Assembly (NCBI GenBank): GCA_023396115.1
Contig: JAEWXC010000038.1
Coordinates: 1-17,924, forward strand
DNA from: Actinomycetes bacterium
GTDB taxonomy: Bacteria; Actinomycetota; Actinomycetes; Propionibacteriales; Nocardioidaceae
Reading direction: 5' to 3'
DNA length: 17,924 bases
The translations under genes and the position numbers were made by a program. Below are positions 6,371 through 14,102 of this stretch, piece after piece. Each line of letters opens with the position of its first letter. Position 1 is the first letter of the stretch. Below the pieces are notes generated by a model. That model saw only the letters and a list, made by a program, of their open reading frames with translations, did not search any database and was not told the origin of the DNA.

Positions 6371-9334
6371 TCAGTTGCCGGACTTCTCCTCCGACTCCTG
6401 CGCGGCCTTCTCGTCGGCGTCGGCCTGCTTCTGGGCCAGCGCGAACGCCTCGTCGATCAGCGCACGGGCCTCGTCGTTGGCCTTGGCCCACTTGACCGTG
6501 TTGCCGGCCTTCTGCGCCTCGTCGGCCTCGCGGTACTTGGCGTCGGCACGCTGCAGCAGGTTGCGGATCTGCTCGGCCACGGTGCCCGTGGGCGCCGTCT
6601 CGTCGCCGTCGTCGGGCGTCGGGGTGTCGTCCAGGCTCACCCCGAGCACGTCGGCGATGGCCCCGGTCAGCGTGGGCGCGATGCCCACCTTCTCGCCGTA
6701 GGAGACCATCACGAACCGCAGGATCGGGAACGCCGCCTCGGACTCGTTCTGCGCGGCGTACAACGGCTGCACGAACATCAGCCCGTCGCCGACCGGCACC
6801 GTCAACAGGTTGCCGTAGATCGGTTTGATCCGCCCCTGGCTGAAGCTGAGCAGCTGCTTGCGGACCTCCTCGTCGGAGGCGATCTCGTTGGCGATCAAAG
6901 TCGGGCCGTTCTCCCGCTCGTTGGGCAGCTGGAGCGCCTGGATCTTGCCGTACTCCGGTGAGGTGGCATCAGAGTTGACCGACACGAAGGCGGCCATCTG
7001 GTTGCGGCCCCGCGGCACGTACACCGAGGTCAGCGAGTACGTCTGGTCGGCCGAGACACCCTCGGTGGGACCGGAGTCGTCACGCTCCCCGGACTGGTTG
7101 ACGAACAACCGGTACGGCGGCTGCAGGCGACCGTCGACGTTCGGGTCCTCCGGCACCTCCCAGCGGTCACGACCCTCGAACCAGTCCTTCGGCTCGGTCA
7201 CGTGGTAGCGGGCCAGCTGGAACCGCTGCACCTTGAACAGGTCCTCGGGGTAGCGCAGGTGGTCCTGCAGCGACTCGGGGATCTCCGACTTCGGCTTGAC
7301 CACGTCGGGGAAGACCCCGCTCCACGCCTTCAGCATCGGGTCCTCCTCGTCCCAGGCGTAGAGCGAGACCGTGCCGTCGTAGGCGTCCACGGTCGCCTTG
7401 ACCGAGTTGCGCATGTAGTTGATCTCGTCGGTGGGCAGGGTCGCGAACTGCGGACGCTGGTTGAGCGCGTCGTCGGTCATCTCCTCCAGCGACCCCTTCT
7501 GGGACTGGGGGTAGCGGTCGGTGACGGTGTAGCCGTCCAGGATCCAGGTGATCCGGCCGTCCACCAGCGCCGGGTACGGGTCGGTGTCGACGGTCAGCCA
7601 CGGGGCGACCTTCTCCACCATCACCCGCGGGTCGCGGTCGTAGAGGATCTTGGAGTTCTCGTGGACCCGCTCACCGAGCACGATCTTGGGCTCGGAGAAC
7701 TTCACCGCGTACAGCAGTTTGCGGAAGAAGCTGCCGATCTCGACGCCACCGTCGCCGTCGTAGGAGGTGGTCTCCGAGGACCCGCCGTCCCCCTCCTGCA
7801 GGGCCAGCTCCACATCGCGACCGCCCGGCGCCTTGCCGACGATCGAGTAGTTGGGGCTCATCTGGCCGAAGTAGATCCGGCCCTCGTAGTCCTCGCTGTC
7901 ACCCGACAGCACCCGCTCGTTGGGCTCCTGGCCCTCGGCCCACTGCAACGACGTGGACTGCTTGAGGTCGTCGGCGGGACGCTGGTTGGCGTAGGCCGCG
8001 ATCAGGCCCGAGCCGTGCGTGTAGACGGTGTGCAGGTTCTCCCAGTTGCGGTCGGCCTCGGCCACACCGTTCTGGTCGAGCTCGCGGGCCGCGACCACCA
8101 TCGCCCGCTGGCGTCCGTCGATCTCGTAGCGGTCCACGTCCAGCACCGGCGCCACCGAGTAGTAGGCGCGCACCTGCTGCTGCTGCTCGAACGCCTTGCG
8201 CATCGCCTTGGGGTCCAGCAGCGGCACCGAGCTGGTCGCCCCGTCCAGGTCACCCAGCGAGGCGTTCAGGTCGGGGGTGGAGGTGTACTGCGACACGGTG
8301 GTGTCGGCGACGTCGTAGGCGGTCCGGGTGGCCTCGATGTTCTTCGCGATGTAGCTGGCCTCCTTGTCGGCCGGCGAGGGGTCGACCTGGAACTTCTGCA
8401 CGATGCCGGGCCACAGCACCCCCAGCAGGATCGCCGAGAGGGCCAGCAGGGCGATGCCGACGCTGGGCAGCATCCAGGTGCGGCGCCACACGTTGAGGAA
8501 GAACAGCACCGCACAGATCACCGCGATGCCGAGCAGGATGTTCTTGGCCGGCAGCACCGCGTGCTCACCGGTGTAGCTCATCCCGTCGATCACGCCGCCG
8601 GAGGCGTTCATCAGGTCGTAGCGGTCCAGCCAGTAGTCGACGGCCTTGGCGAGCACGAAGATGCCCAGCAGCACCGAGATCTGGGCCTGCGCGGCACCGG
8701 TGAGCCGGTCCTGGCGCGCCTGCAGCCGGATGCCGCCGTAGACGTAGTGGACCACCACGGCCGCCATCAGGCCCACCACGGCCAGGGCCATCACGTAGTC
8801 GGTGAGGTAGTGGAACCAGGGCAGCTGGAAGACGTAGAAGCTGACGTCCTTGTCGAAGTAGGCGTCCTTGGTGCCGAAGTCGACCGAGTTGCGCCACAGC
8901 GCGAAGGTGCGCCACTGGCCCGAGGCCGAGGCACCGGCGAAGACGCCCATCACCACCGACAGGCCGACCAGCAGCCACGTCTTGACCGGCTCGATGCCCA
9001 GTCGGTACCGCTCGGTGGCGTCGACCTCGGGGGTCGGCGCGAAGAACGGCCGCAACCGGTAGCCGATGTAGAGGTTGACCCCCACCACCAGCGCCATCGC
9101 CAGGCCGAAGACGGCGAACAGTCCGATCCGCATCCACACCAGGGTCGAGAAGACCCCGCCGTAGCCGGCGGCACCGAACCACAGCTTCTCGGTCCAGAAC
9201 GCGGAGAAGATCGAGCCGCCGACCAGCAGCGCGGCCATCACTGCCGCGGTGACCAGCACGGCACGGGACCGGCCGGGCCTCGGCGGGCGCGGCGGGGGGC
9301 CGGGGCGGCGGGCGGGCTGGTCGAAGATGCTCAC
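6371..9334 (-). CDS. UPF0182 family large integral membrane protein
   Basis: 987 residues, the usual length for UPF0182. A Pro/Arg-rich N-terminus (1-24) is followed by seven hydrophobic segments at about 25-46, 63-90, 118-136, 179-200, 217-233, 264-282 and 289-311. A long hydrophilic domain of about 600 residues comes next, probably outside the membrane, and the C-terminal tail (about 900-987) is rich in Ala, Glu and Lys. Family-typical stretches include FDKDVSFYVFQLPWF (160-174) and KNIEATRTAY (331-340). The biochemical role of the family is unknown. The GTG start at 9334 overlaps the stop of the preceding gene (GTGA), so translation is coupled. It is the last gene of the protease-PPA1309-UPF0182 operon. 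Confidence 0.95.
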   Translation of the reverse strand: MSIFDQPARRPGPPPRPPRPGRSRAVLVTAAVMAALLVGGSIFSAFWTEKLWFGAAGYGGVFSTLVWMRIGLFAVFGLAMALVVGVNLYIGYRLRPFFAPTPEVDATERYRLGIEPVKTWLLVGLSVVMGVFAGASASGQWRTFALWRNSVDFGTKDAYFDKDVSFYVFQLPWFHYLTDYVMALAVVGLMAAVVVHYVYGGIRLQARQDRLTGAAQAQISVLLGIFVLAKAVDYWLDRYDLMNASGGVIDGMSYTGEHAVLPAKNILLGIAVICAVLFFLNVWRRTWMLPSVGIALLALSAILLGVLWPGIVQKFQVDPSPADKEASYIAKNIEATRTAYDVADTTVSQYTSTPDLNASLGDLDGATSSVPLLDPKAMRKAFEQQQQVRAYYSVAPVLDVDRYEIDGRQRAMVVAARELDQNGVAEADRNWENLHTVYTHGSGLIAAYANQRPADDLKQSTSLQWAEGQEPNERVLSGDSEDYEGRIYFGQMSPNYSIVGKAPGGRDVELALQEGDGGSSETTSYDGDGGVEIGSFFRKLLYAVKFSEPKIVLGERVHENSKILYDRDPRVMVEKVAPWLTVDTDPYPALVDGRITWILDGYTVTDRYPQSQKGSLEEMTDDALNQRPQFATLPTDEINYMRNSVKATVDAYDGTVSLYAWDEEDPMLKAWSGVFPDVVKPKSEIPESLQDHLRYPEDLFKVQRFQLARYHVTEPKDWFEGRDRWEVPEDPNVDGRLQPPYRLFVNQSGERDDSGPTEGVSADQTYSLTSVYVPRGRNQMAAFVSVNSDATSPEYGKIQALQLPNERENGPTLIANEIASDEEVRKQLLSFSQGRIKPIYGNLLTVPVGDGLMFVQPLYAAQNESEAAFPILRFVMVSYGEKVGIAPTLTGAIADVLGVSLDDTPTPDDGDETAPTGTVAEQIRNLLQRADAKYREADEAQKAGNTVKWAKANDEARALIDEAFALAQKQADADEKAAQESEEKSGN

Positions 9335-9954
9335 GGGGTCGGCTCCGTCTGGTCGGGGTCGAACGGGGTGGTGGTACCGGAGCCGGCGGGCTCCACGTCC
9401 AGGGTGGCGGCCAGCACGGCCAGCAGGCCGGGCACCAGGTCGGTGCCGTCGACCACCGAGGTCGGGTCGTCGTGGGCGCGCAGCCGCAGGGCGCAGAAGG
9501 TCGAGCCGCTCCGGGTGGCCCCGGCAACCATCCGGACCTCCTGGCGCTCGGGGTGCTCGGCGGCGTACCGGGCGGCCTCACCGGCGTCCTCGGGCAGCTC
9601 GGCGTCGGCGCCGGGCGGCAGCACCAGCCGCTCGATGACCACGACGGCGCCGACCACCGGGTCGGGCCACTCGATCTGTTCCAGCACCTGCTCGACGGCG
9701 ACGTCGGCCGGCAGCTGGTCCTGCTCCACCGGGGTCAGCGCGTCGGGACCCAGGTCGTCGGGGATGCCCATCGCCGCGGCCACGTCGGGCTGCTGGGCGA
9801 CGATCAGCTGGGTGGGGACGAGCGCGAAGAGGCGTCCGGGCTGGTCCCAGCCGTTCTCGGCGACGTGGCTCTCCACCTCCAGCACGGCCGCGGCCAGTGC
9901 CGGGTCGGCGGGGTCGGCGGCGGTGTGGCCCCGGGGCGGCTGGTTCTCGGTCAT
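9331..9954 (-). CDS. PPA1309 family protein
   Basis: 207 residues, cytosolic, with no signal peptide or membrane segment. The sequence carries the pattern I associate with the actinobacterial PPA1309 family: HVAENGWDQPGRLFALVPT near the N-terminus, VVVIERLVLPPGA in the middle, HPERQEVRMVAG and FCALRLRAHDD, then LVPGLLAVLAATL at the end. No enzymatic motif is visible and the function is unknown. The ATG at 9954 is chosen because GAGG lies 5 nt upstream; the open frame to 10083 would run into the protease gene. It sits 25 bp after the protease gene and overlaps the UPF0182 start by 4 nt, so the three are almost certainly one transcript. Confidence 0.88.
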   Translation of the reverse strand: MTENQPPRGHTAADPADPALAAAVLEVESHVAENGWDQPGRLFALVPTQLIVAQQPDVAAAMGIPDDLGPDALTPVEQDQLPADVAVEQVLEQIEWPDPVVGAVVVIERLVLPPGADAELPEDAGEAARYAAEHPERQEVRMVAGATRSGSTFCALRLRAHDDPTSVVDGTDLVPGLLAVLAATLDVEPAGSGTTTPFDPDQTEPTP

Positions 9955-9979
9955 CGTGTCCTCGACTGGTCGGGTGCGG

Positions 9980-11023
9980 TCAGGTGCAGGCAGGGAGCTC
10001 GGCGTCACGGTCGTCGACCCAGGTCTGGAGGGAGGCGACGGCCGAGGACATCGTGTCGGCGCGGACCAGGCGCATGTCGTCACGGTCGGCGCCCTTGGCC
10101 TCGTCGCAGTTGTCGGGGGCGACGAAGAACAGTTCCGCCCCGTCCCGCTCGGCGGCGGCGATCTTCTGCTGCACTCCCCCGATCGGTCCGACCTTGCCCT
10201 CGCCGTCGATGGTGCCCGAGCCGGCGACGGTGCGGGAGTCGGTCAGCGACCCGGGGGTGAGGGTGTCGTAGATCGCCAGGGAGAACATCAGCCCGGCGCT
10301 GGGGCCGCCGATGTTGGAGTCGATGTCGAGGCTGACCTCGAACGGGAACGTGTACCCGGCGCCGAGGCCGACCCCGATGCGGGCCTCGCCCTCGATCTCG
10401 CGGGGCGCGATCCGCACGGTGCGCTTCTTGCCCTCGCGCAGGATCTCCAGGCTGACCTCCGTGCCGGGGCCGGCCTTCTTCAACGCCCGGCGCAGCTCCT
10501 CGCCGTTGCCGGTGATCGGGGTGCCGTTGACCGAGACCAGCACGTCGCGCGGTTCGAGGGTGCCGTCGGCCGGCGTGCCCTTGCTGACCGTGGAGACCTG
10601 GACGTTCGCCTCGAGCTGGTAGCCCATCTGGCGCAGTGCCGCGGCGATCGCGTGGTCCTGGGAGTTGACCATCTCCAGCTGCGACTGGGCCCGGTCCTCG
10701 GCGTTGCTGACGTCCTCGGGGTAGATCACCGAACGCGGGTAGATGGCGTCGGTGTCGGAGATCCACGCCTTCATCAGCTGCACCAGGCTGACCTTCTCCT
10801 GCGGCTGGTCGACGTAGATGGTGGTGAAGCGCAGTTCGCCGTCGTCGCGGTAGCTGGCGTGTCCCTCGACTTGGACGACCGGGTGGTCGCCGGCGTCGGC
10901 GAGCAGGTCCACGGTGATCCCGGGGCGGTAGGTGACGAACGGGAGCGGCTGGAAGACCGCGACCGCCCACAGCCCGATGACGAGCGGCACCGCGAGCAGC
11001 CCCGCCAACGTCCTACGACTCAT
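9980..11023 (-). CDS. PDZ-domain, Lon-like S16 serine protease (YlbL type)
   Basis: 347 residues. One N-terminal transmembrane or signal-anchor segment lies at about 8-26. A PDZ domain spans about 138-205 (KGTPADGTLEPRDVLVSVNG). A Lon-type S16 proteolytic domain follows, with Ser242 in NIGGPSAGLMFSL and Lys287 in GGVQQKI forming the Ser-Lys dyad. There is no AAA+ domain, so it is an ATP-independent, membrane-anchored protease facing outward, as in the YlbL family. The ATG at 11023 is preferred over the GTG at 11029 because AGAGGG lies 7 nt before the ATG but only about 1 nt before the GTG. It leads the operon with the PPA1309 and UPF0182 genes. The substrate is unknown; proteins of its own operon are candidates (inference). 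Confidence 0.95.
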   Translation of the reverse strand: MSRRTLAGLLAVPLVIGLWAVAVFQPLPFVTYRPGITVDLLADAGDHPVVQVEGHASYRDDGELRFTTIYVDQPQEKVSLVQLMKAWISDTDAIYPRSVIYPEDVSNAEDRAQSQLEMVNSQDHAIAAALRQMGYQLEANVQVSTVSKGTPADGTLEPRDVLVSVNGTPITGNGEELRRALKKAGPGTEVSLEILREGKKRTVRIAPREIEGEARIGVGLGAGYTFPFEVSLDIDSNIGGPSAGLMFSLAIYDTLTPGSLTDSRTVAGSGTIDGEGKVGPIGGVQQKIAAAERDGAELFFVAPDNCDEAKGADRDDMRLVRADTMSSAVASLQTWVDDRDAELPACT

Positions 11024-11092
11024 GCCCACACCCTCTCAAACGGGCGCAACACGACGCGCACCTGTCCGGTTGCGGTGCCGGGTGGTGCGGGG

Positions 11093-11371
11093 TCAGCCGG
11101 CGCGCGGAGGCTCCGGCTCGGGCCGCGAGGCCCGGGTGGGGGCTGTCTCGGGGCGGCGGGGTGCCCGGACCGCGACCCCTGCTCCGCGCTCGCGGACCCG
11201 TACCTGGCGGGCGTCCCGGCGGACCCGGTCGCGGCTCAGCGCCTCACCGAGCCGGGCCACGGCCTCGTCGCGGTCGATCTCACCCCGACCGTCCCGACCC
11301 AGCCAGCTCACCCAGACCATCGCGACAGCCGTCACGACCACGGCCGGGGCCAGCCACCACAGGATCTCCAC
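11093..11371 (-). CDS. Small single-helix membrane protein of unknown function
   Basis: 92 residues. One hydrophobic segment at about 3-24 is followed by a charged, Arg-rich and finally Pro-rich tail that should lie in the cytosol by the positive-inside rule. No domain is recognised. The GTG at 11371 has a TAGGCT -10 box exactly 6 nt upstream and no Shine-Dalgarno, so it is probably leaderless. It stands between moaE (78 bp) and the S16 protease gene (69 bp) on the same strand. Confidence 0.7.
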   Translation of the reverse strand: MEILWWLAPAVVVTAVAMVWVSWLGRDGRGEIDRDEAVARLGEALSRDRVRRDARQVRVRERGAGVAVRAPRRPETAPTRASRPEPEPPRAG

Positions 11372-11377
11372 GTCACC

Positions 11378-11383
11378 AGCCTA
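11378..11383 (-). promoter_or_regulatory. -10 box of the small membrane protein gene (leaderless)
   Basis: TAGGCT on the minus strand, 6 nt before the GTG at 11371. It is the same hexamer as that before the thioesterase-like gene. Confidence 0.5.
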
Positions 11384-11449
11384 GGCAGGCTGTCCCGGGC
11401 ACCGTCGGCACCACGCGGGAGCACCGCGGGGTGTCGGTCACGGGCAGGG

Positions 11450-11887
11450 TCAGGGGGTGCCGACCCACTCCCGGTCACCGTCGGTGAAGTGCTGGTCCTT
11501 CCAGATCGGCACCCGCTCCTTGAGCCGGTCGATCAGGGCCCGGGTCGCGGCGAAGCAGGCATCGCGGTGCGACGCGGCGGTGCCGACCACCACGGCCAGG
11601 TCACCGACGGCGAGCGGACCGACCCGGTGCACCGCGGCCAGGGCGTGCAGGTCGAACTCGGCGGCGACCTCGGCGCACACCTCCTCCAGGCGCTGCACCG
11701 CGCTGGGGTGGGCCGAGTAGGACAGGGCGCTCACGCCGCGGCCACCGTCGTGGTCACGCACCCGGCCGACGAACAGGTCCAGTCCCCCGGCGGCGGGGTG
11801 GTCGAGCGCTCCGAGCACCTCGGCGACCTGCAGCGGCGTCTCGCGCAGAGCGACCAGGCGGACGACGTCGGGCAGCGGTGCGGACAT
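11450..11887 (-). CDS. moaE: Molybdopterin synthase catalytic subunit MoaE
   Basis: 145 residues, standard for MoaE. The large subunit of molybdopterin synthase transfers sulfur from MoaD thiocarboxylate to precursor Z (cPMP) in the cytosol. Visible markers are FVGRVRDHDGGRGV (39-52), AAVHRVGPLAVGDLAVVV (84-101), the helix with ASHRDACFAA, and RLKERVPIWKDQ, whose K123 and K130 have the spacing of the two active-site lysines of E. coli MoaE (K119, K126). No moaD, moaA or moaC lies in the window, so the sulfur donor is encoded elsewhere. It is divergent from the metalloprotease gene at 12033. Confidence 0.95.
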   Translation of the reverse strand: MSAPLPDVVRLVALRETPLQVAEVLGALDHPAAGGLDLFVGRVRDHDGGRGVSALSYSAHPSAVQRLEEVCAEVAAEFDLHALAAVHRVGPLAVGDLAVVVGTAASHRDACFAATRALIDRLKERVPIWKDQHFTDGDREWVGTP

Positions 11888-11894
11888 GACCGCC

Positions 11895-11900
11895 AGTCTA
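11895..11900 (-). promoter_or_regulatory. -10 box of moaE (leaderless)
   Basis: TAGACT on the minus strand, 7 nt before the ATG at 11887. No ribosome-binding site is present. Confidence 0.5.
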
Positions 11901-12020
11901 GGCCTGCGCCGGCTGCCCGACCGCGGGGCGCAGCAGCGGCGGACCGGTGGTCACCGGAGCCGGCCCGGTCCCGGCCTGCCGCCGGCTGTTCGCGGGGCGT
12001 GCCCGGCTGGTGTGCCCGGG

Positions 12021-12026
12021 TAACTT
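12021..12026 (+). promoter_or_regulatory. -10 box of the zinc metalloprotease gene (leaderless)
   Basis: TAACTT, with 6 nt before the ATG at 12033. The spacer TGACCC is not a ribosome-binding site. Confidence 0.55.
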
Positions 12027-12032
12027 TGACCC

Positions 12033-13328
12033 ATGAGCACCCCTGAGGAGAACGGTCCCGGCAACAGCGGCGAGAACCCGTTCAAGGGCACCCCGTTCGA
12101 GCCCCTCTTCGCCGGCGGCGTGCCGGACCTGCAGGGGCTGATGGCCCAGGTCCAGTCGATGATGCAGCCCTACGACGGCCCGGTGAACTGGGACGCGGCC
12201 CTGGACACCGCCCGCCGCACCGTGGCGCAGCAGCCCGACCCGTCCCCGGACCAGCGGCAGAAGGACGCGGTGGCCGACGCGGTCCGGCTGGCCGACCACT
12301 GGCTGGACGCGACCACCGACTTCACCTCCGGCACCACCACCGCGGCCGCGTGGAGCCGTGCGGAGTGGATCGTGGCGACGATGGACGTGTGGAAGGTGAT
12401 GGTCGAGCCGTTGGCCGCCCGCTCCGCGGCCAGCATGGGCGAGGCGCTGCCCGAGGAGGCGCGCGCCGTGGCCGGGCCGATGCTGGGCATGATCCAGCAG
12501 GCGATGGGCTCGATGGTGGCCCACCAGATCGGCCAGGGCCTGGGCACGCTGGCCGGTGAGGTGCTGGGCACCACCGACATCGGTCTGCCGCTGGTCCCGG
12601 CCGGACGGGCGGCGCTGGTCACCGCGAACGTGGCCGCGTTCGCCGAGGGCCTCGACGTCGGCTCCGACGACGTTCTGCTCTACCTGGCCCTGCGCGAGGC
12701 CGCCCACCAGCGGCTGTTCGCCAACGTCGGCTGGTTGCGCGACCACCTCATCGGCGCGGTCACCGACTACGCCCGGGGGATCGACGTGGACGTCTCCTCG
12801 ATGGAGGAGAAGATGCGTTCCCTGGACCCCACCGACCCGGCTGCGATGGCGCAGGCGATGGAGGGTGGCCTGTTCCAGATCGAGGACACCCCGGCCCAGA
12901 AGGCCGCCCTGGAGCGGCTCGAGGTGACCCTTGCCCTGGTCGAGGGCTGGGTCGACGAGGTGGTCGGTCAGGCGACCGAGCAGCGGATGCCTGCCGCGGC
13001 CAAGCTGGCCGAGGCGATGCGCCGGCGCCGGGCCGCGGGCGGGCCGGCCGAGCAGGCCTTCGCCACCCTGGTCGGGCTCGAGCTGCGTCCGCGTCGGCTG
13101 CGCGACGCCGCCACCCTGTGGGGCTCGCTGCGGACCCGGCAGGGCACCGAGGGCCGCGACGGCGTGTGGATGTCGCCGCAGCTGCTGCCCACCGCGGCGG
13201 ACCTGGACGACCCGCTGGGGTTCCGTGAGGACGCGGTGGCCGGGCCGGAGCTGTCCGAGGAGGACTTCGACGCCGGGCTGCGTGCGCTGCTCGACGAGCC
13301 CGGCGAGGACCGCCCCACCGAGCAGTGA
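12033..13328 (+). CDS. Zincin_2-type zinc-dependent metalloprotease (DUF2342-like)
   Basis: 431 residues, soluble, with no signal peptide. It matches the actinobacterial zincin_2 / DUF2342 family: a conserved N-terminal FEPLF and QSMMQPYDGPVNWDAA, then YLALREAAHQRLFANVGWLR (217-236). E222 and H225 sit where HExxH would be, but the first His is Arg221, which as I recall is typical of this family rather than a mutation. E304 in LALVEGWVDEVV may be the glutamate ligand downstream. Substrate and role are unknown. The stop overlaps the start of the NUDIX gene (GTGA), so the two are coupled. Codon use is extremely GC-biased. Confidence 0.9.
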   Translation: MSTPEENGPGNSGENPFKGTPFEPLFAGGVPDLQGLMAQVQSMMQPYDGPVNWDAALDTARRTVAQQPDPSPDQRQKDAVADAVRLADHWLDATTDFTSGTTTAAAWSRAEWIVATMDVWKVMVEPLAARSAASMGEALPEEARAVAGPMLGMIQQAMGSMVAHQIGQGLGTLAGEVLGTTDIGLPLVPAGRAALVTANVAAFAEGLDVGSDDVLLYLALREAAHQRLFANVGWLRDHLIGAVTDYARGIDVDVSSMEEKMRSLDPTDPAAMAQAMEGGLFQIEDTPAQKAALERLEVTLALVEGWVDEVVGQATEQRMPAAAKLAEAMRRRRAAGGPAEQAFATLVGLELRPRRLRDAATLWGSLRTRQGTEGRDGVWMSPQLLPTAADLDDPLGFREDAVAGPELSEEDFDAGLRALLDEPGEDRPTEQ

Positions 13329-13870
13329 GCACCCTGCACGCCGACGCCACCGAGGTGCTGACCCGGTGGCGGGCCCCCGAGGCACGCCTGGACGAGTTGC
13401 GTCGCCGGTTCCTGGAGGTGCTGCACGCCTCCCCCGACGCGATGACCCGGGCCAACGCCCCGGCGCACCTGACCGCGGGCGTCCTGGTGCTGAGCCACGA
13501 CCTCGACGCGGTGCTGCTGAACCTGCACGGCAAGGCCCGGCGCTGGTTCCACTTCGGTGGCCACTGCGAGCCCGACGACGCCACGCTGGCCGGCGCCGCG
13601 GCCCGGGAGGGCCGGGAGGAGTCGGGGTTGGTCGACCTGGTGCTCACCGAGGAGCCGGTGCACCTCGACGCGCACCGGGTGCCGTTCTGCCGTCCGCACG
13701 GCGACGTGGAGCACCTCGACGTGCGCTACGCGGCGCGGGCTCCGCGTACTGCCCGGGCCGTGGTCAGCGACGAGTCCCTGGACGTGCGCTGGTGGCCGCT
13801 GGAGGCGTTGCCGCCGATCGAGCCGGAGATGCACGAACTGATCGCACTCTCCCGCGCCGCCCTGGCCTGA
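13325..13870 (+). CDS. NUDIX hydrolase
   Basis: 181 residues. A divergent Nudix box spans G78 to L102, with the metal-binding core R94-E95-G-R-E98-E99-S-G101-L. The segment before it is one residue longer than the classical G-x5-E-x7-REUXEEXGU and has Asp at the first acidic position. Such enzymes cleave nucleoside diphosphates linked to another group; the substrate is not predictable. The N-terminal 45 residues form a helical extension. The GTG at 13325 overlaps the metalloprotease stop, so it has no promoter of its own. A long hairpin starts 33 nt after its stop. Confidence 0.92.
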   Translation: MSTLHADATEVLTRWRAPEARLDELRRRFLEVLHASPDAMTRANAPAHLTAGVLVLSHDLDAVLLNLHGKARRWFHFGGHCEPDDATLAGAAAREGREESGLVDLVLTEEPVHLDAHRVPFCRPHGDVEHLDVRYAARAPRTARAVVSDESLDVRWWPLEALPPIEPEMHELIALSRAALA

Positions 13871-13903
13871 GGGCCGGAGGACTGCAGCGCCGGTGACGTG
13901 AAG

Positions 13904-13965
13904 GGCCCCGGCACCACCCGACGTTTGCCTTCCCCTTGCGAACGTCGGGCGATGGTGCCGGGGCC
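13904..13965 (+). terminator. Long hairpin after the NUDIX gene (terminator or small RNA)
   Basis: Outer stem of 13 bp (13904-13916 with 13953-13965), a 3-nt bulge CGA on the 3' arm, then an inner stem of 9 bp (13917-13925 with 13941-13949). In plus-strand RNA the stem extends by U-G, G-C and C-G pairs to a 9-nt C-rich loop, CTTCCCCTT. There is no T-tract on either side. It is the obvious terminator for the metalloprotease-NUDIX transcript. A well-formed minus-strand promoter 13 bp away would also transcribe it from the other side. Confidence 0.75.
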
Positions 13966-13977
13966 TCATCAGCGACG

Positions 13978-14006
13978 AACCTAGGAGTCAGCGCGCGCCG
14001 GGTCAA
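13978..14006 (-). promoter_or_regulatory. Strong minus-strand promoter without an obvious gene
   Basis: TTGACC (14001-14006), a 17-bp spacer and TAGGTT (13978-13983): the best -35/-10 pair in the window. Transcription should start near 13970. The only reading frame beyond it is antisense to the NUDIX and metalloprotease genes and passes through the hairpin, so it is not a credible gene. The product is more likely a short RNA ending in or after the hairpin at 13904-13965, or an antisense RNA. Confidence 0.5.
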
Positions 14007-14035
14007 TCCTTGCGGACCAGGAACCTCTCCACCCC

Positions 14036-14064
14036 TGTGCACAAAGCTGTGGACACGATGTGCA
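14036..14064. repeat. Three TGTG(C/G)A repeats at 11-12 bp spacing
   Basis: TGTGCACAA at 14036, TGTGGACAC at 14048 and TGTGCAGGG at 14059. The first two each differ by one base from TGTGGACAA, the reverse complement of the actinobacterial DnaA box TTGTCCACA. They lie about 30-60 bp upstream of the -35 of the minus-strand promoter. Confidence 0.4.
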
Positions 14065-14086
14065 GGGACCGGCCGCAGCCGTGGAT

Positions 14087-14102
14087 GAACCGGCCCCGGT
14101 TC
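14087..14102. promoter_or_regulatory. Dyad-symmetric operator-like site upstream of the PHP gene
   Basis: Two perfect 7-bp arms, GAACCGG and CCGGTTC, around a 2-bp centre. It is not a LexA box, which needs GAAC-N4-GTTC; here the spacing is 8. A dimeric regulator is possible, but none is encoded nearby. Confidence 0.3.

Noticed and set aside
7202..12046. A 1614-codon open frame on the plus strand
   Set aside because: It is antisense to the UPF0182, PPA1309, S16 protease and moaE genes. Its His/Gly/Arg/Asp-rich translation is the typical mirror of high-GC3 coding DNA, and no domain is recognisable.
11898..13385. Minus-strand open frame (495 codons) opposite the metalloprotease
   Set aside because: Antisense shadow. 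The real gene has a promoter, a coupled downstream gene and clear family motifs.
13967..13969. ATG 8 nt behind the orphan TAGGTT as a leaderless gene start
   Set aside because: The resulting frame reads through the hairpin and then antisense through the NUDIX and metalloprotease genes, with low-complexity sequence. A non-coding RNA is more likely.
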